From: Azorinus chamasolen
Taxonomy: Eukaryota; Mollusca; Bivalvia; Cardiida; Solecurtidae
NCBI GenBank assembly: GCA_963576725.1
Contig: OY755242.1
Span: 3,815,093 to 3,879,092 of the forward strand
Reading direction: 5' to 3'
DNA: 64,000 nucleotides
Shown here: positions 44,901 to 54,448 of the stretch, in pieces
How positions within the stretch are numbered: the stretch's first letter is position 1
Layout of the letters: every line of letters starts with the position of its first letter
The notes under the pieces: model-generated
Told to the model about the DNA's origin: nothing
Databases searched by the model: none
Seen by the model: only the letters and a program-made list of their open reading frames with translations
Program-made: the position numbers and the translations under genes

Positions 44901-45754
44901 TGCAGAACGCTGATTCAAGTCCCCACATCGTGTTTAACGAAATTGTAAAACAAATAAATCAGACAGAAGAAGATGTTGTAGTACTGACCGACAGTGGTGC
45001 ACGTTATCATGGTGATTATGTTATCATAACATTTAGCATGGGAGTTCTACAGAACCGAGATGTTGTATTTTCTCCAGACTTACCAGATTGCAAGCGGCTC
45101 GCTATAGATAAGTTTGAAATAGCTTATCTGACACAAATATATCTCGAGTTTCCATCGGCATTCTGGGATGACACAACCACAATTCTGTTGGCCCCGGAAC
45201 AACCTGGAAAGCGTGGCATCTGGATAAATATGAACCACATTGTACCTGGATCAAACATCCTCCAACTGTCAGTATGGGCAGGCGAATCGAAGCGCCTAGA
45301 GCTCCTAGAAGACCTGGTCATTGTGGATGAACTGTTACAACAACTACGGGTCCTGTACCCAAATAACGTGATCCCAACACCTACAAACTACACGGTATCT
45401 AGATACACATACGACCCTTTGTTCAGAGGAGCATATACCTACTGGCCGACCAGTTTCACGGAACACAATATGCTCGACAAGATGGCCCCGTTTGGAAGAC
45501 TTCTGTTTGCTGGCGAATCTTATGACTTTAAACAGTACAGTTATCTTCATTCTGCATACACCTCTGGTATTAAGACTGCCAATGACTTGATCAAATGCTT
45601 TCGAAATGCAGCCATGTGTCCACCTACTGTTGAGCGACCATTCCAGTGCAGCAAGGAAGCGAGTGCTGAGGACGACGGGGATTGTGTTTCAAGCGCTGGG
45701 TTCCTGTCTTGCCCCCTGTTGTGCATAGTTACACTGTTACTATTCCTCCTCTAA
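35943..45754 (+). CDS. Polyamine-oxidase-like flavoprotein, complete (gene 2); exons 35943-36024 and 44289-45754
   Basis: Exon 1 encodes a signal peptide (MSNLLWIWGLLITLTSG...) and ends GAAG|GTAGGT. Exon 2 starts after TTTATTTCCAG|AT, and the join keeps frame (Gly-free Asp codon GAT), giving 515 residues. FAD-binding LGAGMSGISAAKTL with the acidic IEVIEG end and SGIGGR follow at once, then ELGPLWVYGYG. The middle has IYLEFPSAFW, and the C-terminal FAD block is LLFAGE followed by YSYLHSAYTSGIKTA. The nearest family is plant-type, secreted polyamine oxidase, which oxidises spermidine/spermine at the flavin. The flavin-side Lys is replaced by Gln (LTQIYL). The C-terminus has a Cys-rich linker then a hydrophobic end, LLCIVTLLLFLL, suggesting GPI anchoring. 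It is paralogous to gene 1. Activity and substrate are unknown. Confidence 0.9.
36250..36362 (+). mobile_element. Left half of Tigger-like MITE T1
   Basis: CAGTCAAACCTCAATTATTC, then AACACTAAAATACGTG and the core arm GGTGGCAGTTTAATGCAAGG match 3011-3110. The copy stops before the apex. Confidence 0.7.
37014..37360. mobile_element. T-type MITE core interrupted by a TTAA MITE
   Basis: Left: GGCAGCTTAATGCATATTGA.. through apex GCTCCTATAGGAGC to CTACATGGCT. Right: GCTCCTATAGGAGTTTTCTG..CTTGCATTAAGCAGTCACC. The 229-bp TTAA element 37080-37308 lies between them. The apex sequence is present on both sides of the guest, so a simple insertion does not fully explain the structure. Confidence 0.6.
37080..37308. 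mobile_element. piggyBac-like MITE, TTAA family 5
   Basis: TTAACCCATTTGCTCCC and GGGGAGCAAATAGGTTAA termini. The hairpin (about 37121-37190) runs GCAAACAGTGTAGACTCTGA..CGGACG and back with the apex GCGCATAATGTGGCG, which is not the CTCC-type apex. Confidence 0.8.
37555..37745. mobile_element. C-family hairpin MITE
   Basis: The hairpin GCAAACAGTATATACCCTGA..GACACCGAGTGACTCGGTATC..AGGATCCAAGCTGTTTGAC (arms read separately) is followed by GGGTCAATAGTTTGTCCAAT and AATCGTAAATAGTCAAAATT, shared with 5240-5340. The ends are not clear. Confidence 0.55.
37764..37991. mobile_element. piggyBac-like MITE, TTAA family 3 (complete)
   Basis: The right end is GAGGTAATGGGTTAA and the left end TCAACCCATTCCCTTA (TTAA with one change). 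The hairpin AATTGTGATAAATAGAGCAT..AATTGCTCTATTTATCACAAT has apex TTGCTCCTATAGGAGCAA. A second copy, inverted, is at 1634-1848. Confidence 0.8.
38245..38493 (+). mobile_element. piggyBac-like MITE, TTAA family 1 (second copy)
   Basis: It matches 1148-1386 throughout, including the apex CAGCTCCTGCAGGAGCTG and CCACAGCAGTGATTGCACAG. The closing TTAA at 38490 is immediately followed by CCCTTTCAGTTG, which itself looks like another TTAA-MITE terminus. Confidence 0.85.
38716..38919. mobile_element. TA-family hairpin MITE (T2, complete)
   Basis: Ends CAGTAGAACCTGTCTTAAGC and GTCGCTTAACACATGTTCTA, each with TA. The core GGTAGCTTAATGCAGGTCAA.. returns as TACCTGCATTAAGCAACCAC, with the apex region mutated. 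Confidence 0.8.
39064..39305 (-). mobile_element. piggyBac-like MITE, TTAA family 2
   Basis: TTAA at 39064 and 39302, ends TTAATCTTTTCCCTG and GAAGAAAAGGGTTAA. One hairpin arm has lost about 10 bases. The internal ACTGAATATTCATGAACAAA matches the other copies. Confidence 0.8.
39654..39858. mobile_element. TA-family hairpin MITE (T2)
   Basis: Ends CATAGAACCTGTCTTAAGCG and GCTTTAGACGAGTTCTTCTG with TA flanks, and a core with apex AGCTCATATAGGAGCT. Confidence 0.75.
39869..40120. mobile_element. piggyBac-like MITE, TTAA family 6
   Basis: TTAACCCTTTACCTG and TTGGGTAAAGGGTTAA termini enclose a near-perfect hairpin (about 39990-40075: GTAGCTTAAAGCAGGCTGAA..GCAGAATGCGCC and its return). The arm sequence is T-like (TTAA[AT]GCAGG.TGAAAGT) although the ends are of the TTAA class, so the element combines features of both groups. 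Confidence 0.8.
40334..40550. mobile_element. TA-family hairpin MITE (T3), decayed
   Basis: Left end CAGTAAAGTCTCGCTAATGT; core GTGATGGCTTAATGCAGG.. with apex GGGCCTATAGGAG; weak right end CATATTAGCGACAC. Confidence 0.6.
40860..41670. other. Fragmentary MITEs in the gene 2 intron
   Basis: A C hairpin arm (GAGTTTGGATCCAGATAAAG, 40867), two decayed GCAAACA-type hairpins (about 41155-41215 and 41365-41440), a TTAACTCATTCCCTCC terminus at 41467, and an inverted C-family tail at 41560-41670. No complete element is present. Confidence 0.45.
41690..41935. repeat. Dispersed repeat with small hairpins and CCGTACGT microsatellite
   Basis: Two adjacent hairpins (ACTCGGCGTTATGCCGAGT and CCCCGCCTTTAGGCGACGGGG read as arms CCCCGCC/GGCGACGGGG) lead into GTCCGTACGCCCGTCCGTAC and CTGAAATGATTTGATATTTG. 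The layout is common in mollusc sequence, which I state from general recollection. Confidence 0.5.
42050..42250. mobile_element. TA-family hairpin MITE (T3), decayed
   Basis: Core GGACAAAAGTAATGCAGAAA..GCTACTATAGGAGTC..TTTTGTCCTGC is clear. The ends CTGGTGCGACCAC and TTCGTATTAGCGGGA are degraded. Confidence 0.55.
42677..42880. mobile_element. TA-family hairpin MITE (T)
   Basis: Ends TAGTAAAACCTCTCTATAAC and CGTTATAGAAAGGTTTTACTG, followed by TA. Core GCTGCTTAAGGCAAGGTGAA.. has apex CGCTCTCATAGGAGCG. Confidence 0.75.
43190..43790. repeat. Degenerate tandem repeat, unit about 145-180 bp
   Basis: Three or four diverged units share AGATACACCCACACAGAAAT, CCAAACCCAAAGAGTTAAGG and GAGGTCAAGGTCGGGGTAAA (near 43205-43320, 43370-43500, 43545-43640, 43690-43790). 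There are no stable reading frames. Confidence 0.6.
43890..44055. mobile_element. Chimeric MITE debris before gene 2 exon 2
   Basis: A T left half (CAATCCCTCTAAACCGG.. to GAAAGCTCC, 43890-43985) is joined within 40 bases to a family 2 hairpin piece (CAGACGGCTCCTATAGGC, 44033). It lies about 235 bp upstream of the splice acceptor. Confidence 0.5.
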
Positions 45755-45836
45755 CTTAATATATCAATAGGTTGAATATGTGTAGACAGACTTTCACAAT
45801 ATAATATACAGTCTAATGATAACCATGTGTATAATA

Positions 45837-46006
45837 CAGTAAGACCCCTCTAAACCGGAATTCTAGTACAAAGGAATTTAGATGTTTAGACAGGTGGCTG
45901 GTTAATGCAAGGTGTCTGTATGACTTTCACCCTCCACTAGGTTATCACCTGTCTCCAACACCGATATTTATACTAAATCGAACTACCTGTTTATAGGGTT
46001 TTACTG
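45837..46006. mobile_element. TA-family hairpin MITE (T) in the 3' flank of gene 2
   Basis: Ends CAGTAAGACCCCTCTAAACC and TGTTTATAGGGTTTTACTG with TA flanks, and the core hairpin has lost its apex. It starts 82 bp after the gene 2 stop. No AATAAA lies between stop and element, so polyadenylation may use a variant signal or the MITE itself. Confidence 0.75.
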
Positions 46007-46235
46007 TATATGTGTCCACGTGTATTTTAACTCTTAACTTGTTGAATGACGAAAACTCCCCCTTTCTGGATGTTAGTTAGAGACAAAAATATATTAAATG
46101 TATCGCTGACGATACTGACTTTCATGACAAACAGTGCAGTCTCTGATCACAGGGGTCCATTAGGAACCATTTGCTCTGGATCTACACTATTTGTAAAGGT
46201 CTTATATACTCAGTCCCCGTACATACAGTGTCAGA

Positions 46236-46380
46236 TAAGCAGAGTTTAACCTTTAACCCCTAGTAAGCAGAGTTTAACCTTTAACCCCTAGTAAGCAGAG
46301 TTTAACCTTTAACCCCTAGTAAGCAGAGTTTAACCTTTAACCCCTAGTAAGCAGAGTTTAACCTTTAACCCCTAGTAAGC
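46236..46380. repeat. 28-bp tandem repeat, 5.2 identical copies
   Basis: TAAGCAGAGTTTAACCTTTA + ACCCCTAG is repeated without change five times, which suggests very recent expansion. Confidence 0.97.
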
Positions 46381-46384
46381 GCGA

Positions 46385-46480
46385 CATTCTGTGCATTTGC
46401 AAACAGCTTAGATCGAGGCAAGATGGGGAGTTACTCGGCTTCGTATCAGGATCCAAGCTGTTTGACACTTTGACATTTAG
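46385..46480. mobile_element. C-family hairpin
   Basis: GCAAACAGCTTAGATCGAGG..GGAGTTACTCGGC..CAGGATCCAAGCTGTTTGAC. The left flank TTTAACCCCTAG is absorbed into the 28-bp array, so the array probably grew from this element's terminus. A decayed family 2 hairpin is at 46127-46197. Confidence 0.55.
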
Positions 46481-46547
46481 TTTCTCAAGTATTTGTTACT
46501 AAGGGCTGAGTCAAGGCGTTAAACACGACAAATGCATCACACTGCTA

Positions 46548-46737
46548 CAGTAGAACCTGTGCTAAGCGGCCATTCATTTATTGAACATAGTAGTCTTAAA
46601 AAGCACATGGTTGCTTCATGCAGGGTGAAAGTAATACTATATAAGCTTTTTTGTATTACTTACCACCTGCATTAAGCTATAAACTGTCTCATAAGTAGAA
46701 TAAGTTGTTTGATGGTCGCTTGAGACAGGCTCTACTG
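46548..46737. mobile_element. TA-family hairpin MITE (T2)
   Basis: Ends CAGTAGAACCTGTGCTAAGC and GGTCGCTTGAGACAGGCTCT..ACTG, TA on both sides, with a core apex reduced to AAGCTTTTTT. Confidence 0.75.
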
Positions 46738-46974
46738 TATATTATTTACAACTAACCATTGTGCTGTTGATAAAAGCCCCGTTTAGCTGCATCTTTAAAT
46801 GCTTTCAGATGGCCGTGATCGACTTAATGGCAAACATCTTGATCTCCAATAAGACCCTGATTTACTCCTCTGAAAAATGCGAATTAACCTTTTCTACCCT
46901 GCATTTTAAGAGTGGAATAGCCTGTCAGTTTATGTTTACAATATTCATGTAGGAAATGGTGACATCATGACTAT

Positions 46975-47470
46975 TTATTAGCTGATTTCTATTTATTAGC
47001 TGTTATAATGTTCTTATAATGGTTTATGAAAACAGGATATTTTACCTTGTCAGAAGCAGTAGATTAATTTCTATATTATGTAATAAACAAATAGAGATAA
47101 CCCTGATCAGACGGTTCCTCTAGGAGCCCTCTGATCTGGTACACTCTGTTTGCTTTGTTTATGTGAAGGAACTGATGAACTATACAGTGCACCCAGTGTA
47201 AAAGACTTAATCTCACCAGAGGATTTTGAATGACCAATAATGGAGATCCTGATCAGAAGACTCCTCTAGAAACCCTCTGATCTGGGCCTGCACTGTTTGC
47301 AAATGTCAGTGCATGCTTGTCATACATTCAGTAGGTTAAGCCATGCTTGACAGTGTATGTATTACATACCCTAAGTATTCGGACAGACAACGATATGTAA
47401 ATAGTGCAGACCCAGATCAAACGACTTCGAAAGAAACCTTTTGATCAAGGTGTACACTATTTACTTCCGT
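46975..47470. mobile_element. Three family 2-type hairpins in a row
   Basis: 47088-47155 (apex GGTTCCTCTAGGAGCC), 47240-47303 (GACTCCTCTAGAAACC) and 47396-47464 (GTAAATAGTGCAGACCC.. apex CTTCGAAAGAAACC). The first has the GATTTCTATTTATTAGCTG left context of a diverged subfamily. No intact TTAA pairs were found. Confidence 0.6.
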
Positions 47471-47574
47471 GACAGGTCAATTTAAGGTTGTTAAAGTGGT
47501 GCCAAGTTGACGCGATAGGACACTTGATGTCCTTATACTTAGGGTTAGTAGGATATAAGATATTTGATACAGTG

Positions 47575-47762
47575 CAGTAGAACCTGTCTTAAGCGACCAA
47601 CACCACGAGGTGTAATTATGGGTCTGTAGGACAGTTGGTAACTTAACGCAGAACAAAAGTAATGTAAAAAGCTCATGTAAGAGCTTTCTACATTACTTCT
47701 GACCTGCTATTTAAGATTTCTGTGCCCAGTCTATTCAAAGTTGCTCAAGACGGGTTCTACTG
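47575..47762. mobile_element. TA-family hairpin MITE (T2)
   Basis: Ends CAGTAGAACCTGTCTTAAGC and GTTGCTCAAGACGGGTTCTA..CTG. Core apex AGCTCATGTAAGAGCT. The right half is shortened. Confidence 0.75.
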
Positions 47763-47868
47763 TATATACATGTACAGTATGACCATTACAACTCGAAATT
47801 GAGTAGGTTGTCATATTAGAAATATGCAATCGCAAACAGTGTCACCTCTAGCATTTGATTGGAGATAC

Positions 47869-48043
47869 AGTATAACCTCTCTTAACCGGAATTCTAGTAG
47901 ATAAGAATTTATATACTTTTAGACAGGTGGCTGCTTAATGCAGGGTGAAATCTGCATGACTTTTACCCTGCATTAAGCTGCCACCTGTCTCCAAGACCGA
48001 TATTCATACTAAATTTAACGACCGGTTAAGAGAGGTTTTACTG
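47869..48043. mobile_element. TA-family hairpin MITE (T)
   Basis: Ends CAGTATAACCTCTCTTAACC and CCGGTTAAGAGAGGTTTTAC..TG between TA dinucleotides. The core GGTGGCTGCTTAATGCAGGG has a deleted apex. Confidence 0.8.
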
Positions 48044-49639
48044 TATTTAAACACGATTTGTAAAGCTGTATAACGAACTCTATACAGTACACCCTGTCCT
48101 AAGCGGTCGATTCATTTATTGAACGTAGGAGTGTTAACAGAAAGTGTAGGACAAAGAGTAATGCAGACAGTTCTGCGATAACACGATTATAAATTAAAAT
48201 AATTGCGATAATTCTGTCGCACATACATAGGCTACTTCAAACATGGCATGCATGTGCAACTTACGGAGGCGAACATGTTTAGGTCTTAATGACTTAATAT
48301 GGTCAATATGACTTACTTAATAACATGACTTAATAAGGTCAACGTAATATATCAATGTCAAAGGCCAACATGGGGGGCAAAGTGTTTCACAAACACATCT
48401 TGTTATAGACTATACTACCTTATAAACAAAGTAAATCAATATACATGTACTACGGCTACTGCAGGAGCTGTCTGATCAGGGTCTATCATTGATCTTGCTT
48501 ATGAAATAATATAAATCTGATTCATTTCTACTCTATTCATACAGGCGTCAATACGCATATAAATGAGGTAAAATGGTAAACTCGAAGAGACGCTGCTGCA
48601 TTCTGCGGACTAGCTATAGACGACTATTCGATATAACTAGCAAGGATAAAGGAAACACGATAAATCCGTGAAAAACGCTCGATTTATCTTCATTTTAAAG
48701 ACTATCCACCATTACTACACGTGCTACTGCCTGCGCACGCGCGGGCTACATCTCATTTCAGCGACGAATAGAATATCGTTATCGGATTAGAACTAGCAAC
48801 AATCAATGACCATATGAGCTTCTGTAGTGTCATAAAGGATTCATGAACATGCCCTGATGATAAAGATTCGAGGTCTGAGTCCGAGTTCACTTTCAAGTAT
48901 GTTATTGGTCACGAGTTTAAGCTTGCTTAAATTCTGACCAATAAGATGCTCGACCAAAGGAAAATGTTTTACAACGAAGCCAGGGATATGCTTTATATCG
49001 GAGAGTGGGAACAACATTTGTGGATAGAAGAGAGAACATCTGCTGGAGCTAGGATAAACCTATGAGTATCCAAATTAGCCAAGCAGACTCAAATATGTCA
49101 TAGAAAGTAAACTAAGATATGTCATTTTGGATTTTCTTTAAATGTTGAACAATCGCGGAATAATTGCAATATTGCATTACAATGTTGCATCTGTCTTGTG
49201 TATTGCCATATAATGTACACAAACTCTCTATCGTTACCAACAAAAATAAGTATAAAACTGGGTCTTATAGACATATAGTAGTGTTATGTAGGACACAATT
49301 TCCCATAGGAGCTTTCGGTATTACTTTCATAGTGCATTAAGCAATCCCATGCTTTTAAAATCACATATAGTTATTCATTACACGTCTCTAGAGTAGTTGC
49401 TGGTGTAAGTTACATGCTCTTGTGTTTAATCAGAAAATTCGGGTTTGAAAATTGTTTAAATGCCATGTTGTTATTGTACTTTGATTATGCAGAGACCTAT
49501 ATTACGTTTATATGTCTCTGGATTATGTATTTATTGTTTGTAGCTCATCATAAGTGGATGTTAATAAAGATCTATATATGTTCGTGTTGTTGGTGTTTCA
49601 TTCGGTATTAATCAAAAGTTTCGAAAATATGTCTAAAAC
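48044..49639. other. Intergenic DNA, no gene seen
   Basis: An isolated T2 end lies at 48086, one half of a family 2 hairpin at 48450-48485 (GGAGCTGTCTGATCAGGG), and a weak palindrome at 48870-48955 (GGTCTGAGTCCGAGTTC) that resembles the 34673 hairpin. Nothing else is recognised. Confidence 0.5.
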
Positions 49640-49850
49640 TTCATATAAACGCATTTTCACGCATTTGCAAACATAGTAGACCCAGATCATGGTATGCTCT
49701 GTTTGCTTACGGAATTTGAAAGACCTGTTTCTATACTTTCTTAAATGGCTACAATGTTGCACCTTCCATACTTCATTTATAATTATTTTGTCCATTAACA
49801 TTAAGTAAGTATTGATATTTGGAGTAAACATAGAACAGGGAAAAGGTTAA
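49640..49850 (+). mobile_element. TTAA family 2 MITE with collapsed hairpin
   Basis: TTCATATAAACGCATTTTCACGC (in two parts), GCAAACATAGTAGACCCAGA then directly TCATGGTATGCTCTGTTTGC, so the apex and inner arms are deleted. The 3' end GAACAGGGAAAAGGTTAA is intact at 49850. Confidence 0.7.
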
Positions 49851-49897
49851 ATATAGATTTGTATGCCTATTAGGAGTTAGACAGAGATCGAAAGGTT

Positions 49898-49965
49898 AGC
49901 ACATTATTATACGCACATTTAATATATTATTATACACACATTTGATATATTATTATACACACAAT
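49898..49965. repeat. 23-bp tandem repeat, about 3 copies
   Basis: CACATTTAATATATTATTAT + ACA with small changes. 49966-50485 shows no recognisable feature. Confidence 0.85.
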
Positions 49966-50485
49966 GAAATTCTGCATCATATTATGCGATGGCTTAAATA
50001 TCTGTTAAAGGCAAGATACCCGTACTTCATTCTCAGTGTTGTTGTTATATTTTATGGTCCTTCGGGATCATTAGTTTTTATGTTATTAGTTTTGAAAATT
50101 GAATACTGCTTAAGCCGGTGCTAGGGGGCATGTGTAGTGTTGTACTTTTATTTACTATTCATGAACAGACTCAATGAAACCGAGTCTGCACTTTTCACTT
50201 TTTGCATTTCTACTTTTTCTTTCGAAGGATCATCCATTTTCAGAATATATGTACTTCACAACAGCAGGTGTTAAGTGCTTGTGTGGCGGCCGTAGAACCC
50301 ACACTTGCGTAGAGCCCAAACTTGAGGTAATTGCTGCACTGAGTTTTTGTCAGCAAGTAATGAATACGTAGCCAAAACTCACAAGTAATGAATACATAGC
50401 CTGTGTTTATAATAATGTTCTTAATTATGTTCGATAGTATACTTATTTAAAATGTGTTCCTTTCCATACGGCATACAAGTCCGTT

Positions 50486-51430
50486 AAAAGTACACAAAAT
50501 GAGTCATGCAGGAAACCCACGTACGGAGGACGGAAGCAGGATGTTTGTATTTTACCTTCTCTGTCTAACCCCAATTGACCTCTTCACAATTGCTCTGGAC
50601 TCTGTTTTACAGTTTCACAGTTTTACAGTTTGTTAATGGTATTTGATATTAACATCGTTACCCATGTTGTGGAGTTTGACCTCGGTGAAGGTGGGATGAG
50701 CATGAGTTTAGGTGTCCACAAACCTGGTTTAAATCCGCAGTAGTCTCTTGTGGCTACTGACAGTTCCATGACGACACTCTTGCTTTCACCATATGACCTC
50801 TGAATAAAGGTCCAACATATACCATCCTTGATAGATTCTAACTCTTATCGAGGTCAGATTGTTGAGGTTTTACAAAGCTACTGTAAAAATGTTGAGTCTA
50901 ATGCTCTTTCAAATGTTTATGACATTACCTTAATATGGATTTTCACATATATTGCGTGTGTTTTGATATGTCATTTTTATTTTATTTAAATTTATGGCTT
51001 TGAACTTTATGTGTCCGTTACTTAGAATTTACTACTTTTTCATTTGTTTGTCGGTCAAATTTTATTTAGTTTGTTGTTTTCTGAGCAAACTATTAAAAGA
51101 ATATTAATGAAACTTCATACAAATGTTTTATGCAACAAATTCTGAAGCTGGTTTAGTTTTTAGGTTCAATCAATATGTCGTTACAAAGGTATGGCCCATG
51201 CACTTTACGAAAATCTGCAAACAGGAGAATGGCCATAACGTTTTTATTTACTAAAGTATTCACTTCAATGTTTTCTTATATAATATCATTTTAATATGGA
51301 TATCAAGATCTGAAGCACAAATCAGAAAATGTCAAAACTTATAACGCATATTGAATCAGAGAAAGGCATATTGAATCAGAGAAAAAGTTGGCGTATCATG
51401 TACCATACGTGGTACTCTTGTTAAGTATTT
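50486..51430. repeat. Diverged dispersed-repeat fragments
   Basis: 50486-50525 matches the start of the 380-bp element (AAGTACACAAAATGAGTCAT). 51040-51425 has the style of degenerate mollusc repeats and ends near GGTACTCTTGTT. GCATATTGAATCAGAGAAA is directly repeated at 51348 and 51367. No gene is supported. Confidence 0.4.
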
Positions 51431-51757
51431 GGACAAATCAGGCAAATTCGATCTGGATTTCCAGCCCTTAACACCAAAACGACCACCAAAGATACTCATT
51501 GTATTTCAAGAACAACACAAATAGGCAAACCGTGGTTGTCTATTTTAATACCGAGCTCATCTCTAACAGAGAGTGAGTGTTCTGACTGGATGCCCTGTCG
51601 AAGCAGTTTGAACTCGGGGTTAGGGAAGTTAGATGATTTGATTTCTCGGAATGACCAGATTTATACGATAAAGTAGACATTTGTGTCCATACGGTTCCGG
51701 GGTATACCATGCAAAGAATATGTGCATGATGTCCAATTCAATTCAATATGAAACATA

Positions 51758-52072
51758 CCCGCTCAGACCCGGGATTGAACCCGGGTCGCCAGGTTCGCAG
51801 TCATGCACTTTAACACGTCGCCATAATAGCAAGGCCGTACAAGTGATGATAAACCTACACACTATGACATGCTCCCTCATCAGCAAGTTGAAATTCGTTC
51901 CGAATTTCTATGGGTATGAGAACGACTGGGAATCGAACTTACAGTCATAGCCCAACGTTGGGCGCCAAATATAACCGGGTGTTCTTATAAGGAAACATAC
52001 CCGTTCAGACTCGGATCGAACCCGGGTCGCCAGGTTCGCAGTCATGCACTCTAACACGTCGCCATAACAGCG
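51758..52072 (-). repeat. Two tRNA-derived SINE-like units in right arm
   Basis: B-box complements CCCGGGATTGAACCCGGG (about 51768) and CGGATCGAACCCGGG (about 52012), each followed by CACGTCGCCATAA, mirror the pair at 24969-25355. Confidence 0.6.
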
Positions 52073-52958
52073 CTTGTACAGCAAGGCCATACAAGTGATG
52101 AAAAACATACCCACTGTGACATACCGATAATATTTCAGCGTATCTCAGGAGCTATAACTTTCGAACCGTTTCAGATAGAACATTGATGTTAGAAGCCAAT
52201 ATGATTAAAATATCACAACCTACATGGTGGCGTCGCGATTTCGCTGATACGTCATAAATACGTTTCTGCTTTTGGCAACACCGGAAGTGAGAAATGAAAA
52301 ATTCATGACGCCGACAATGAAAGTGTCCAATATCAGGCATGTTTTGTTTTACTCTGTTTAGCTCTCTGCTTCCATTTTAAAGATATAAATGTTAAAATAA
52401 TAATTCTGTCTTTGTCCGCTCTAAGCGCGGAGCTTCAATGAGGAATGGAGACCTCTGTCGCAGTCAGTCCCGCGTAACGCCAATCGAGCACGTCCAGTGT
52501 ATTAAGGTATTCCGAAAGATGTAACTTTTTAACCGTACCAGCACGGTAATTGAGGTTAGAAGCAAATTTGTTTGAAATTTCTCAGCGTACATGATGGCGT
52601 TTGGATTTGGCGGATCCGACCATTATTCCGACGAGTATGACAATGACAAATAAGAAAATGACAAATAAGAAAACACTCGACGCCGATGATACTTTGTATT
52701 TCAAGAAACTGTCGATTTTACACTTTTTAGGTAACTGCTTTCGTTTATAATTTATTTGATTCGACGATATTCCGATGTGAGGAAATATAAGGTTACAAAT
52801 TCTTGGTTTCAACATGTAGAGATTGAAATTTTAATAATTTTTTGTCATTATATATTCTGTTCTTATCTTGTATCATTGACTCATTAAGAATTTTAAGATA
52901 CTTTATATACACACCTCAAAGAAAGAGTGTTGATAATCGAACTTGGATGAGTTATATT

Positions 52959-54448
52959 CAGACATGAGATCGATTCCTTTGAAAAGTAATCGATTACTTT
53001 CGATTACGATAACAGCAAATACGAGTACAATTACGATTAACATTTACAAAATACAGTCTGTAAGCGATTAAATTACGATTACGTGAAAAACGTTTCGATT
53101 ACAATAGATTATGTTGGAGAATACGTTTAGACACAAACTGACTATATTATTAAACTATTTTATTTGGAGGTATTCAGCTTGTTATACATGAGTTTCTAAG
53201 AAACTTAGTGTTTCAGTGATTAGTATAAGTAGGTAAACCTTTTATTTATATAATGTAAGCTTTCACTGCCAATTGGGTTATCCAGGATCAGACAGTTCGT
53301 GTTTGAGTTTTCTGTTCAGGGTCGATCCTATTTACTTTGAGTTGCATTTTATCATCAGCAGCATTTCAAACGTTGCATCATTCAACCTACACGGCCCCGG
53401 GTAAGATATTGCCAGCTATGCTGGAGCAGAAGTGACTCGTATTCCCAGATGTTTCGCAGCAAACTTGACAATGATCCGGTTTATAAGGTTCTACTGAACA
53501 TTTGATTGAAAACCGTTTAATTTTGCAACTGTTCTGGCTTAGCTCAAATCGAAAATAAGAAACAAAAAATAGAAAGGATGAATTAAAATAACATGTTTCA
53601 AACGTTGGACATAAAACACCTGTCACCTGTGTAAAGGGTTCAGTGGTAAATCTCTTTCCACTGAGTCTCAGGATATTGTTAGACTTCTCACCTATTTAAT
53701 TGTTAATACAGGTATTCAAGCACACTGTGATAACCCTAAAATATCCTTGCAAACAGCTTATGTATTATCAAACTCTGCAAATCTTTCAGCAACATACATG
53801 TACCAAATTATAACTGATTTAATTGTCGATTAATGTTTTCATGTATTTTGCTGAAACTTATAGTCATTCAAGTACCTTTAAGCAGAGAACTTTGAGCAGA
53901 GTTAGTAGCGCTTTAAATGATATAAATAACCACTTATCCTTTCATTTATGTAGACCCAGATCATAAAACTTGATTTGCTAATAACGTAGACCCAGATAAT
54001 CAGACTGGATGCGCTAATAATGCAGACCCTGATCATAAGACTGGATGTAATAATAATGTAGACCAAGATCATAAGATGGGATGTGCAAATAATGTAGGTC
54101 CATATCATAAGACTGGATATGCTTATAATGTAGACCCATATCATTAGACTGGTTATGTTTATAATGTAGACCCAGGTTATAAGACTGGATGTGCTAATAA
54201 TGTTGAACGAGCTCATAAGACTATCTACATAAGAAGCATATGATAACATTCCAAAGTAATCGAAAAATAATCGAAATGTAATCGCTGATTACACCACATT
54301 TTTGCCCTGTAATGGTTACGATTACGATAACATGTAACTGATTTTGAAAAAAGTAACCGAATGCATTGGATTACTTTGAAAAAATGTAATTGATTGCAAT
54401 CGATTACGATTACACGATTACGATTGATTACGATTATCTCATGGTCTG
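52959..54448. mobile_element. Non-autonomous hAT-like transposon in right arm
   Basis: Ends CAGACATGAGATCGATTCC and CAGACCATGAGATAATCG (reverse strand). The flanking 8-mers are GTTATATT (52951-52958) and GTTATAAT (54449-54456), one mismatch apart and the reverse complement of the left-arm duplication. It is the same insertion as 22645-24138, inherited with the arm. It includes a 36-bp minisatellite at about 53945-54195. Confidence 0.85.

Noticed and set aside
46236..46380. Telomere-like repeat (TTTAACC, CCCCTAG)
   Set aside because: The period is 28 bp with only five copies next to a MITE end, not a TTAGGG-type array.
22825..54249. 115-residue frames in both arms rich in Ile, Ser and Tyr
   Set aside because: They are translations of the 36-bp minisatellite inside the hAT element.
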